DNA from: Psychromarinibacter halotolerans
GTDB lineage: Bacteria; Pseudomonadota; Alphaproteobacteria; Rhodobacterales; Rhodobacteraceae
Length of the DNA stretch: 64,000 nucleotides
Reading direction: 5' to 3'
Assembly (NCBI RefSeq): GCF_029168315.1
Contig: NZ_JARGYD010000003.1
Span: forward strand, 474,311-538,310
Made by a program: the position numbers and the translations under genes
Notes under the pieces: model-generated
Told to the model about the DNA's origin: nothing
The model's input: the letters and a program-made list of their open reading frames with translations, nothing else
Databases searched by the model: none
Part shown: piece by piece, positions 16,868 to 25,013 of the stretch
Layout: each line of letters starts with the position of its first letter
Numbering within the stretch: position 1 is the stretch's first letter

Positions 16868-16880
16868 ATTTCACGAATAT
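16866..16880 (-). promoter_or_regulatory. Candidate ArsR operator overlapping the arsR-arsC start
   Basis: ATATT and AATAT form a perfect inverted repeat separated by five bases (TCACG), overlapping the start codon of the fusion. The surroundings (16868-16900) are far richer in A and T than the coding DNA. An ArsR binding site is expected here, since the protein is autoregulated in known systems. The exact ArsR consensus for this lineage is unknown to me, so this is a candidate only. Confidence 0.5.
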
Positions 16881-17299
16881 CGGAAACATATAGCGATGAA
16901 AAGCCAGCTTTTGCGTTACACGCGGCGCTCGGCACCTGTCGCGCGCTGCTGATTTTCGCGGGGGATCGACTGCCACATCTTAGCGGCGCGACGGAAAAAC
17001 GGAGCACAATCATTGCCCTAAAAATTACGTTAATGAAACTTAAACGGTCCAGTCCAAAGCCTTTAAAATCAGCCACCTTTATTGCCGAAACTCGAAAACT
17101 GTGTACTAATGCTGCATGCGGACGGCATGTTTTATATAAAAAATCTGCTTAGGGGGAGTAATCACTTTGAAAGCCAGCATTCCCCCTTTAGTTTAACGGG
17201 AATCTGTTTGTTTGGCGTGCACCAAATCGGGAATGGCGCACGAAGGTCACATAAAAAATAAGCGCAAAGCGCGATAAAAAATTTGTCAGGGGAGACGGG
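16881..17299. other. A/T-rich intergenic region between the ars operon and a TetR gene
   Basis: About 420 bases with clearly lower G+C than the neighbours, containing no convincing ORF. A perfect 7-bp inverted repeat AGGGGGA (17151-17157) and TCCCCCT (17181-17187) encloses 23 bases and is followed by TTTAGTTT. GCGCAAAGCGC at 17262-17272 forms a short hairpin followed by a run of As. A good GGGGAGA Shine-Dalgarno precedes the TetR gene. The region probably holds divergent promoters. Confidence 0.5.
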
Positions 17300-17890
17300 A
17301 TGGCACGGCCCAAGAAACAAGATGCTATTGATATTAAAAGCAAAGCCATAGTTGAAGCGAGCGCGTTGCTACGAGAGGCGCCTGATCAGCTTTCACTGTC
17401 TTCACTGGCAAAGCGCATCGGATGCAGCGCACCTGCGCTGTACGCGCACTTCACCAACAAGGACGACCTGCTGAATCGCGTGCGGGAAAGCGTGTTCAAC
17501 GAGATGATCGAGGCACGGCAAGCCCATGTCGATGAAGCCGCATTGTCGCCGGTCGAAGCCATTCGCCAGCGCGGGCACTGCTTGGTCGAATTCGCAATCG
17601 CATCCCCGGCGCTGTACCGGCTGGTCTTCGCGCCGACGCATGACGCCAGTTCGCACGACATCAACCTGAAGGACGAATCCATCGGCCCGATCACCGACCG
17701 GGTGCGGGCGGTGGTGTCCAACGGCTCTGCGAAGAACGCCGATTCGATTGCGCGGACGATCTGGTTCGCCACCCATGGCGCCATCATGGTCGCGCTGGAT
17801 GGCCAGATGGACGGGCCCGACGACGAGCGGTGGAAGCGCGCTCATTCGACGGTCGACACGGTCATCGACCTGTTTCTGCCCGCGCACTGA
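17300..17890 (+). CDS. TetR/AcrR family transcriptional regulator
   Basis: The 196-residue protein has the N-terminal TetR helix-turn-helix: LREAPDQLSLSSLAKRIGCS, then the recognition helix APALYAHFTNKDDLLNRV. A C-terminal effector domain of the WHG type follows (ALYRLVFAPTHDAS, WFATHGAIMVAL). The ATG follows a GGGGAGA ribosome site. It lies between the arsenic operon and puuD, converging on puuD with 15 bases between stops. Its target is not evident; the urate genes or the arsenic operon are possible. Confidence 0.88.
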   Translation: MARPKKQDAIDIKSKAIVEASALLREAPDQLSLSSLAKRIGCSAPALYAHFTNKDDLLNRVRESVFNEMIEARQAHVDEAALSPVEAIRQRGHCLVEFAIASPALYRLVFAPTHDASSHDINLKDESIGPITDRVRAVVSNGSAKNADSIARTIWFATHGAIMVALDGQMDGPDDERWKRAHSTVDTVIDLFLPAH

Positions 17891-17905
17891 ACGGCGCGGG
17901 GCGGC

Positions 17906-19135
17906 CTACCCCCGAGTGACCGCCTCGTACCACTCGACGATCTTCGCCCGCTCTTCCGGCTCCATGTACGAGACGTTGGCAGGCGGCATCGCGTGTGTGC
18001 GACCGGCCTGCAGATAGATCATGCGGGCATAGCGGGCCACCTGCGCCTCGGTCTCTAGTTCCACGCCCTTCGGCGGCCACAGGATGCCTTCATAGAAAGG
18101 CTCTGCGGCGTGGCACATGCTGCACCGGCCCATGACGATGGAATGCACCTCTTCGAAGGCCTCCGCCTGCGCGAACCGTAGGGCAGCGCCTTTGAGTTCC
18201 ACCTCTTCGGCGTCCTCGTCCCAACGGAATTGCGGCCCGGTGGACAGCCACGCGCAGGCGATGAACAGCAGCAGCGTGACAAGCCACGTCCAGTGCGGGT
18301 TGCCCTTCCGCGCGTGGAGCGAGTTGAAATAGTGCCGGATCGTGACCCCCATCAGGAACACCAACGCGGCGATGATCCAGTTCCACTGGGTCGCGAAGGC
18401 CAGCGGGTAATGGTTCGACAGCATCAGGAAGATGACCGGCAGCGTCAGATAGTTGTTATGCGTCGACCGCAGCTTGGCGATCTTGCCGTACTTGGGGTCG
18501 GGCTTTCGTCCGGCCTTCAGGTCGGCCACGACGATGCGCTGGTTCGGCATGATGATGAAGAACACGTTCGCCGTCATGATCGTCGCGGTGAACGCACCAA
18601 GGTGCAGCATCATCGCGCGCCCGGTGAAGATCTGGTTATAGCCCCAGCCCATCACCACCAGCAGCCCGAACAGCAGCACCATCAGCAGCGTCGGGCGTTC
18701 GCCCAGCCCCGACTTGCACAGATAGTCATAAACCAGCCAGCCGATGGTCAGCGACACAGCCGAGATCAGCACGCCCAGCCATAGCGACATGTCGGTCTTT
18801 TCCGGGTCGACCAGATACAGTTCGGCCCCCAGCCAGTAGACGAGGATCAGCATCGCCGCCCCCGACAGCCACGTCGAATAGCTTTCCCATTTAAACCACG
18901 TCAGGTGCTCTGGCATCGCTTCGGGCGCCACGAGGTACTTCTGGATATGGTAGAACCCGCCGCCGTGGACCTGCCATTCCTCGCCGTCGGCCATGCCCAT
19001 GTCTCGGTCGCGGCGCAGGCCAAGGTCCAGCGCGATGAAGTAGAACGACGACCCGATCCACGCGATCGCCGTGATCACGTGCGTCCATCGCACGGCGAAC
19101 TCGAGCCATGCCTCTATCACCGCCCAGTCGTACAT
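17906..19135 (-). CDS. puuD: Membrane urate oxidase PuuD with C-terminal cytochrome c domain
   Basis: The 409-residue protein has an N-terminal membrane domain of eight or so helices (WLEFAVRWTHVITAIAWIGS start, conserved KWESYSTWLSG). A C-terminal cytochrome c domain follows from about residue 320. The haem-binding motif is CSMCH in MGRCSMCHAAEPFYEG, with a probable axial methionine in GRTHAMPPANVSYM. Such PuuD proteins oxidise urate to 5-hydroxyisourate and pass electrons to the respiratory chain, so no H2O2 is formed. UraH, for the next step, follows about 145 bases upstream in the same direction. Confidence 0.94.
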   Translation of the reverse strand: MYDWAVIEAWLEFAVRWTHVITAIAWIGSSFYFIALDLGLRRDRDMGMADGEEWQVHGGGFYHIQKYLVAPEAMPEHLTWFKWESYSTWLSGAAMLILVYWLGAELYLVDPEKTDMSLWLGVLISAVSLTIGWLVYDYLCKSGLGERPTLLMVLLFGLLVVMGWGYNQIFTGRAMMLHLGAFTATIMTANVFFIIMPNQRIVVADLKAGRKPDPKYGKIAKLRSTHNNYLTLPVIFLMLSNHYPLAFATQWNWIIAALVFLMGVTIRHYFNSLHARKGNPHWTWLVTLLLFIACAWLSTGPQFRWDEDAEEVELKGAALRFAQAEAFEEVHSIVMGRCSMCHAAEPFYEGILWPPKGVELETEAQVARYARMIYLQAGRTHAMPPANVSYMEPEERAKIVEWYEAVTRG

Positions 19136-19279
19136 CCCGTCGTCCCTGTCTTGCGTCGGGGGTTTGCCCCCATTTCTTTACCGATATTCGCCCGATCCGG
19201 TCGTGTCAGGCAATCCGCGCCGGTGTCGCGGTGTGATTTCGTCCCGATGGTGGTCAGGAATTGGGCGCACGCATCACGC

Positions 19280-19633
19280 CTAGCTGCCGCGATAGGTCGA
19301 ATACCCATAGGGCGACAGCAGCAGCGGGACGTGATAGTGCGCGTCGCCGTCGCTCATTCCAAAGCGGATCGGCACCTGATCCAGGAACAGCGGGTCGTCC
19401 CCCGCCTGCCCCGTCTCGCGCAGGTAGTCGCCCGCGAAGAAGATCAGTTCGTAGGTGCCGGTCTTGAACCCATCCTCGGGCAAGATCGGCGTGTCGGTGC
19501 GACCGTCCTCGTTCGTCACCGCTTCGGCGATCTTGCGATGGCTGTTGCCCGACACGGAATACAGCAGGATGCGGATGCCTTTCGCGGGCATACCTTTCGC
19601 CGTGTCCAGAACATGTGTCGTCAGATAGCCCAT
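19280..19633 (-). CDS. uraH: 5-hydroxyisourate hydrolase (transthyretin-like)
   Basis: The 117-residue enzyme hydrolyses 5-hydroxyisourate to OHCU. It starts MGYLTTHVLDTAKGMPA with the conserved His and ends with the diagnostic LSPYGYSTYRGS. The active-site H of DAHYHVPLLL and the R of SVSGNSHRKI are in place. Length is typical. The ATG at 19631-19633 is the natural start. It is divergent from the PuuE-UraD fusion gene, whose UraD part performs the next reaction. Confidence 0.95.
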   Translation of the reverse strand: MGYLTTHVLDTAKGMPAKGIRILLYSVSGNSHRKIAEAVTNEDGRTDTPILPEDGFKTGTYELIFFAGDYLRETGQAGDDPLFLDQVPIRFGMSDGDAHYHVPLLLSPYGYSTYRGS

Positions 19634-19795
19634 TGCAGCCTCCGGTCCGGTTTCGCCTGATAGGACGAACCTGCCCAATGCAAAGGCAAAAGGACAGATA
19701 CGAAGCGCCAATTTCGGGGGCGGATGCCTCGGAAATTTGCGTCCTCCCGGAAGATAGGCAAGAACCATGTGACGAAAGCAATCGGAGGCCGCATC

Positions 19796-21208
19796 GTGAA
19801 CCGCTATCCCAGAAACATGATCGGTTACGGACCCGACGCCCCGCAGGCCAACTGGCCCGGCGGCGCGCGCGTCGCGGTGCAATTCGTGCTGAACTACGAA
19901 GAGGGCGGCGAGAACTGCGTCCTGCATGGCGACGCCGCGTCCGAGGCGTTCCTGTCCGACATCACCGGCGCGGCGATGTGGCAGGGCCAGCGGCACTGGA
20001 ACATGGAATCGATCTACGAGTACGGCGCGCGCGCGGGCTTCTGGCGGCTGCACCGGCTGTTCACCGGGATGGACATCCCCCTGACGATCTACGGCGTCGC
20101 CACCGCGCTGGCCCGCAGCCCCGAACAGGTCGCGGCGATGAAGTCCGCCGGGTGGGAGATCGCCAGCCACGGGCTGAAATGGGTCGAGCACAAGGACATG
20201 CCCGAGGACGAGGAACGTGCCTCGATCGCCGAGGCGATCCGCCTGCACACCGAGGTTGTCGGAGAGCGCCCATTGGGCTGGTACACCGGCCGCTGCTCGG
20301 CCAACACGGTGCGGCTGGTGTCGGAGGAAGGCGGGTTCGACTATGTCTCGGACACCTACGACGACGACCTGCCCTACTGGCTGGAGGTCGGCGACCGCGA
20401 TCAGCTGATCATCCCCTACACGCTGGAAGCCAACGACATGCGCTTCGCCGTGTCGCCGGGCTGGGTGACAGGAGAGGATTTCTTCGTCTACCTGAAGGAC
20501 GCGTTCGACACCCTGTACGAGGAAGGCGCCGACAGCCCCAAGATGATGTCTGTCGGCCTGCACTGCCGCCTGATCGGGCGGCCCGGCAAGATCGCGGGGC
20601 TGAAACGGTTCCTCGATTATATCTCCGGTTTTGACGACGTCTGGACGCCGCGCCGCATCGACATTGCGCGCCATTGGCAGGCGACGCATCCGCACGTCCG
20701 GTCGGAACGGCCGTCGCAAATGTCGAAGGACCGTTTCGTCGAGATGTTCGGCGGCATCATCGAGCATTCGCCGTGGGTCGCGGAAGGCGCATGGGAGCTT
20801 GAACTGGGGCCGGCGCACGACAGCCCGGTCGGCGTGCACAGCGCGCTGGTCCGCGTGTTCCGCACCGCCTCGGACGAGGCGCGGCTTGGCGTCCTGAACG
20901 CGCACCCCGACCTTGCGGGAAAGCTTGCGGCGGCCAAGCAGCTGACCGCCGACAGCGCCAGCGAACAGGCCAGCGCCGGGCTTGACGCGCTGACGGATGC
21001 AGAGCGGGAAACCTTTACGAAACTGAATGCCGCGTATACAGCCAAACACGGATTTCCGTTCATCATCGCCGCGCGCGACAATGACAAGGCTGGCATCCTC
21101 GCCGCTTTCGAGCGTCGGGTGAACAACGACCGGGACACCGAGTTCGCCGAGGCCTGCAAGCAAGTCGAGCGCATCGCGGAGTTACGACTAAAGGAGCTTA
21201 TGGCGTGA
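19796..21208 (+). CDS. puuE: Bifunctional PuuE (allantoinase)-UraD (OHCU decarboxylase)
   Basis: The 470-residue product fuses two enzymes. Residues about 1-300 are a PuuE-type polysaccharide-deacetylase-like allantoinase: YPRNMIGYGPDAPQANWPGG, then GWEIASHGLKWVEHKDM and GWYTGRCSANTVRL. Residues about 320-470 are OHCU decarboxylase UraD: FVEMFGGIIEHSPWVAEGAW, then LNAHPDLAGKLAAAKQLT and HGFPFIIAARDNDKAGIL. UraD makes S-allantoin and PuuE opens its ring, so the fusion channels the two steps. A GGAGG at about 19784 sets the GTG at 19796; an in-frame ATG lies further upstream. Its stop overlaps the next gene as GTGA. Confidence 0.93.
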   Translation: MNRYPRNMIGYGPDAPQANWPGGARVAVQFVLNYEEGGENCVLHGDAASEAFLSDITGAAMWQGQRHWNMESIYEYGARAGFWRLHRLFTGMDIPLTIYGVATALARSPEQVAAMKSAGWEIASHGLKWVEHKDMPEDEERASIAEAIRLHTEVVGERPLGWYTGRCSANTVRLVSEEGGFDYVSDTYDDDLPYWLEVGDRDQLIIPYTLEANDMRFAVSPGWVTGEDFFVYLKDAFDTLYEEGADSPKMMSVGLHCRLIGRPGKIAGLKRFLDYISGFDDVWTPRRIDIARHWQATHPHVRSERPSQMSKDRFVEMFGGIIEHSPWVAEGAWELELGPAHDSPVGVHSALVRVFRTASDEARLGVLNAHPDLAGKLAAAKQLTADSASEQASAGLDALTDAERETFTKLNAAYTAKHGFPFIIAARDNDKAGILAAFERRVNNDRDTEFAEACKQVERIAELRLKELMA

Positions 21209-22026
21209 GCTACGCCTTCCCGTCCGGCGGCCTGCCGGATCAAGCGACCAGTGCCGAAGGCTCGGCAGTGTTCACAACAGCCTACGCGGTGCTGCCCGCA
21301 ATCACGCACCGTGACATCGTGACCAGCTTCTTCCCGACGTGGCACAATCACCGCGCCTGGATCTTCGCACGTCCGCTGTCCGGCTTTGCCGAAACCTTCG
21401 CCCAATACGCGGTCGAGATCATGCCCGGCGGCGGTAGCGCCGACCCCGAGCCCGACCGCGACGCGCAAGCGGTGCTGTTCATCGCGCGCGGCAAGGCGCG
21501 GCTGACGCTGGGCGCCGACAATCACGAACTGACCGAAGGCACCTTCGTGTACCTGCCTGCCGCCGCGCCGTGGCAGCTGTGGAACATCTATGACGAGCCC
21601 TGCGGCTTTCACTGGATCCGCAAGAAATACGTCCACGCCCGGGGCATGACCGTGCCCGAACCGCTGATCATCCATGAAAGCGACGTGCCGGTTTCGCCGA
21701 TGCCGGAATGCGACGGCAAGTGGGGCACGCAGCGGTTCCTGGACCCGCTGGATCTGGCCTACGACTTCCACGTCAACATCGTCACGTTCCAGCCCGGCGG
21801 CCGCATTCCCTTCGCCGAAACGCATGTGATGGAACACGGGCTGTACGTGTTGCAGGGCACGGCGCGGTATCTTCTGAACCAGGACTGGGTCGAGGTCGGG
21901 CCGGGCGATTTCATGTGGCTGCGCGCCTTCTGCCCGCAGGCCTGCATCGCCACCGGGGAAGAACCCTTCCGCTATCTTCTCTACAAGGACGTCAACCGGC
22001 ATCCATCCCTGACGGCGCTGAAATGA
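21205..22026 (+). CDS. (S)-ureidoglycine aminohydrolase-like bicupin
   Basis: The 273-residue protein has two cupin folds, one around residues 60-125 (FAQYAVEIMPGGGSADPE, TEGTFVYLPAAAPWQLWN) and one at 185-255 (FHVNIVTFQPGGRIPFAETH, MEHGLYVLQGTARYLL, GPGDFMWLRAFCPQAC). The second carries the metal-binding His and Glu residues (ETHVMEHGLYV). This matches the UGlyAH/AllE family, which converts (S)-ureidoglycine to (S)-ureidoglycolate and ammonia. The start is a GTG overlapping the PuuE-UraD stop; its own stop overlaps allA as ATGA. Confidence 0.9.
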   Translation: MSYAFPSGGLPDQATSAEGSAVFTTAYAVLPAITHRDIVTSFFPTWHNHRAWIFARPLSGFAETFAQYAVEIMPGGGSADPEPDRDAQAVLFIARGKARLTLGADNHELTEGTFVYLPAAAPWQLWNIYDEPCGFHWIRKKYVHARGMTVPEPLIIHESDVPVSPMPECDGKWGTQRFLDPLDLAYDFHVNIVTFQPGGRIPFAETHVMEHGLYVLQGTARYLLNQDWVEVGPGDFMWLRAFCPQACIATGEEPFRYLLYKDVNRHPSLTALK

Positions 22027-22514
22027 CCCTGACGCTGACCGCCGAGCCGCTGACCGCAGCCGCCTTTGCCCCGTTCGGCGACGTGCTGGAGGCTTCGGGC
22101 GACCCGGACAAGATCATCAACCAAGGCCTCTGCGGCCGGTTTCACGACCGGGCGCGGATGGACTTCGGGCCGGACGGACGCGCCGGGATCTCGGTCTTCC
22201 GGGCCGAACTGCGGACCCTTCCGCTGACGCTGGATATGGTCGAACGCCACCCCGAGGGCAGTCAGGCTTTCCTGCCGCTGGATCGCGAACCGTTCCTTGT
22301 GATCGTGGCTGAAGACGCGGGCGGCAAGCCCGGTACGCCCCGCGCCTTCGTCACCGCGCCGGGACAGGGCGTTAACTATATGCGCAACACTTGGCACGGC
22401 GTGCTTACGCCGGTGGCAGGAAACGGCCTTTTCGCCGTCGTTGATCGCATCGGGGACACCCCGAACCTCGAAGAACTCTGGTTCGACAGCCCGTACCGTG
22501 TAACGCTTCCGTGA
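22023..22514 (+). CDS. allA: Ureidoglycolate lyase
   Basis: The 163-residue enzyme splits ureidoglycolate into glyoxylate and urea. The conserved AAFAPFGDVLEASG start, the ERHPEGSQAFLPL block and NTWHGVLTPV near the end are family signatures. Length is standard for AllA. It is coupled to the upstream aminohydrolase by a four-base ATGA overlap and is followed 51 bases later by a permease gene, so it belongs to the same urate catabolic operon. Confidence 0.93.
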   Translation: MTLTLTAEPLTAAAFAPFGDVLEASGDPDKIINQGLCGRFHDRARMDFGPDGRAGISVFRAELRTLPLTLDMVERHPEGSQAFLPLDREPFLVIVAEDAGGKPGTPRAFVTAPGQGVNYMRNTWHGVLTPVAGNGLFAVVDRIGDTPNLEELWFDSPYRVTLP

Positions 22515-22565
22515 ACGGGTCCGGCAGAAGGCCCTTTTCCCGCACACACGGAAAGGAACAGGGAC

Positions 22566-23993
22566 ATGGCCGACACCAGCATCGGAACCCCGGAACAGCT
22601 AAAAGACCCGAACTACACGCCGCCCGTGTGGCAGGCGATTCCGCTGGGCATCCAGCATGTGATGGCGATGTTCATCGCCAATGTGACACCCGCGATCATC
22701 GTCGCCGGTGCGGCGGGCTTCGGCTTTGGCTCGAACTCTCCGGATTTCCCGGAACTGCTGTACCTGATCCAGATGTCGATGCTGTTTGCCGGCATCGCCA
22801 CCCTGCTGCAGACCATCACGGTCGGCCCGGTCGGCGCGGCGCTGCCCATCGTGCAAGGCACGTCCTTCGCCTTCATCCCGATCATGATCCCGCTGGTCGC
22901 GGGCAAGGGAGTCGACGCGCTGGCCGCGCTGTTCGGCGGTGTCGTGGTCGGCGGCCTGTTCCACGCCTGCATCGGCTTCTTCATCGGCCGGATCAGGTTC
23001 GCCCTGCCGCCGCTGGTCACCGGCCTTGTGGTCACCATGATCGGCCTTGCGTTGGTGCAGGTCGGCATCCAGTACGCCGCTGGCGGCGTGCCCGCCAAGG
23101 GGACCGAGGAATACGGCTCGCTTCTGAACTGGTCGGCGGCGCTGGTGGTTATCTTCGTCACGCTGGGCTTCAAGTTCTTCGCCAAGGGGATGCTGGCGGT
23201 CTCGGCGGTGCTGATCGGCCTGCTGGTCGGCTATGTCTATGCCATCCTTGTCGGGATGCTGCCGACCTCGGCGATCTCGGGATCGTGGAGCAACGCGGCC
23301 GCCTTCGCCTTGCCCCAGCCCTTCAAGTACGGCTTCGAGTTCTCGGCCGCCGCCGTTCTGGGCTTTTGCCTGATGGCCTTCGTCTCGGCGGTTGAGACCG
23401 TTGGCGACGTGTCGGGCATCGTGAAAGGGGGCGCCGGACGCGAGGCGACGGACAAGGAAATTCAGGGCGCAACCTTCGCGGACGGGGTCGGCACCGCACT
23501 GGCCGGTCTGTTCGGCGGTTTCCCGAACACCTCGTTCAGCCAGAACGTCGGTCTGATCGCCATGACCGGCGTCATGAGCCGCCACGTGGTCACCTTCGGC
23601 GCGATCTTCCTGATCATCTGCGGGCTGGTGCCCAAAATCGGCGGCGTGATCCGCACTGTCCCGATCGAAGTGCTGGGCGGCGGCGTGATCGTTATGTTCG
23701 GAATGGTCGTGGCCTCGGGCATCTCGATGCTGTCCGACGTGACATGGGACCGGCGCAACATGGTGATCTTCGCGGTCGCGCTGTCGGTCGGACTGGGGCT
23801 GCAACTGGAACCCGAGGCGGTGCAATACCTGCCCGACTGGCTTCGGGTCCTGATGGTGTCGGGAATCCTTCCCGCCGCGACGATCGCCATCGTCCTGAAC
23901 CTTGCCCTGCCGGTGCCGCTGTCCGACGAGTCCACCGAAGAGGTGTCAGGTGGCCTGTCCGGCCACGGCAAGAGCGCGATGCCCGGCGAGTGA
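22566..23993 (+). CDS. NCS2 nucleobase/urate:cation symporter
   Basis: The 475-residue protein has about fourteen hydrophobic segments and the NCS2 hallmarks: LQTITVGPVGAALPIVQGTSFAFIP early, and the motif NVGLIAMTG (N-x-G-x4-T-G, seen as SQNVGLIAMTGVMSR) in the substrate-binding half. Position in the urate operon suggests xanthine or urate uptake, a transport function also known for PbuX, YgfU and UacT. The substrate cannot be settled from sequence. A GGAAAGGAACAGGGAC leader precedes its ATG at 22566. Confidence 0.9.
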   Translation: MADTSIGTPEQLKDPNYTPPVWQAIPLGIQHVMAMFIANVTPAIIVAGAAGFGFGSNSPDFPELLYLIQMSMLFAGIATLLQTITVGPVGAALPIVQGTSFAFIPIMIPLVAGKGVDALAALFGGVVVGGLFHACIGFFIGRIRFALPPLVTGLVVTMIGLALVQVGIQYAAGGVPAKGTEEYGSLLNWSAALVVIFVTLGFKFFAKGMLAVSAVLIGLLVGYVYAILVGMLPTSAISGSWSNAAAFALPQPFKYGFEFSAAAVLGFCLMAFVSAVETVGDVSGIVKGGAGREATDKEIQGATFADGVGTALAGLFGGFPNTSFSQNVGLIAMTGVMSRHVVTFGAIFLIICGLVPKIGGVIRTVPIEVLGGGVIVMFGMVVASGISMLSDVTWDRRNMVIFAVALSVGLGLQLEPEAVQYLPDWLRVLMVSGILPAATIAIVLNLALPVPLSDESTEEVSGGLSGHGKSAMPGE

Positions 23994-24006
23994 TGCAAAA
24001 TCGCAA

Positions 24007-24032
24007 GGCAGCCATGCCTTGGCATGGCTGCC
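24007..24032 (+). other. 12-bp hairpin after the NCS2 permease gene
   Basis: GGCAGCCATGCC (24007-24018) and GGCATGGCTGCC (24021-24032) are perfect complements around TT, so the real loop would be slightly larger. No T-run follows. It begins 13 bases after the permease stop and could shield the mRNA 3' end or end transcription in a Rho-dependent way. Confidence 0.55.
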
Positions 24033-24089
24033 ACCTTGCTGTCAGAGTGCGTCACGATACTGCGAAGCCGCAGCCCTGACAGGACGACC

Positions 24090-25010
24090 ATGACCGATTT
24101 CTTCACAGCACCCGGCGGGTTCTACCGCGGAAACCTGCACACCCATTCCACGCTTTCGGACGGCGCGCTGGAGCCGAAGGAAGTCTGCCGCAGGTATCGG
24201 GACGAAGGCTATGACTTCATCTCGCTGACCGATCACTTTCTTGGCCGCTACGGCTGGCCCATCGCCGACACCGAGCCCTACCGCAAGCCGGGCTTCACGA
24301 CGGTGCTGGGGGCGGAACTGCATTCCGGCGCGCAGGCGAACGGAGAGCTGTGGCATATCCTTGCCGTCGGTCTGCCCGCCGGGTTCGAGCCCCCTGCCAC
24401 GCAGGAATTCTTCGCCACCGCCGATCAGGAAACCGGACCCGAGCTTGCCGCCCGCGCGGTTGCCGCCGGGGCGCATGTGTCGATCGCGCACCCGCAATGG
24501 TCCGGCCTGACGCTGGACGACGCTCGTTCGCTGGAAGCGGCGCACGCAGTCGAAACCTACAACCACGGCTGCGCGATGGGGGCCGACCGGCCCGACGGGT
24601 TCCACACGCTGGACCTGCTTCTGGCCGAGGGACGCAGGCTGAACCTTGTCGCCACCGACGACGCCCATTTCACAGAGCCGGACCATTTCGGCGGCTGGGT
24701 GATGGTGAAGGCGGCGGAAAACGATCCCGACGCGCTGGTCGAGTCGCTCAAGGCCGGGACCTACTATTCCAGTCAGGGCCCCGAGCTTCGCAACATCGTG
24801 GTGACCGACGACGAGATCGTGGTCGAAAGCAGCTCTGTGGTGTCGATGATCGTTCAGGCGCAGGGCAACACCGCGAAGGCGGTGCACGGACTGTCGATGA
24901 CGCGGTCGTCGATCGAGCTGCACAAGTTCGCGGCCTCGCCGTGGGTGCGGGTCACAGTGATCGACGCGGCGGGCAAGCGCGCGTGGTCGAACCCGATCTG
25001 GCTGGACTGA
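24090..25010 (+). CDS. PHP-domain phosphoesterase
   Basis: The 306-residue protein has the PHP metal blocks: NLHTHSTLSDG (HxH and D), ISLTDHFLGR (DH), LGAELHSGAQ (E-x-H), AHPQWSGL (H), and VATDDAHFTEPDHFGG (D-x-H). This is the trinuclear metal site of phosphatases such as histidinol phosphatase or of nucleotide phosphoesterases. The substrate is unknown. Only the permease and the hairpin separate it from the urate operon; it may not belong to it. Confidence 0.85.
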   Translation: MTDFFTAPGGFYRGNLHTHSTLSDGALEPKEVCRRYRDEGYDFISLTDHFLGRYGWPIADTEPYRKPGFTTVLGAELHSGAQANGELWHILAVGLPAGFEPPATQEFFATADQETGPELAARAVAAGAHVSIAHPQWSGLTLDDARSLEAAHAVETYNHGCAMGADRPDGFHTLDLLLAEGRRLNLVATDDAHFTEPDHFGGWVMVKAAENDPDALVESLKAGTYYSSQGPELRNIVVTDDEIVVESSSVVSMIVQAQGNTAKAVHGLSMTRSSIELHKFAASPWVRVTVIDAAGKRAWSNPIWLD

Positions 25011-25013
25011 CCG

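Noticed and set aside
19280..21163. Long minus-strand frame extending uraH to over 600 codons
   Set aside because: Only the last 117 codons resemble UraH. The upstream part is antisense to PuuE-UraD; the true start is the ATG at 19633.
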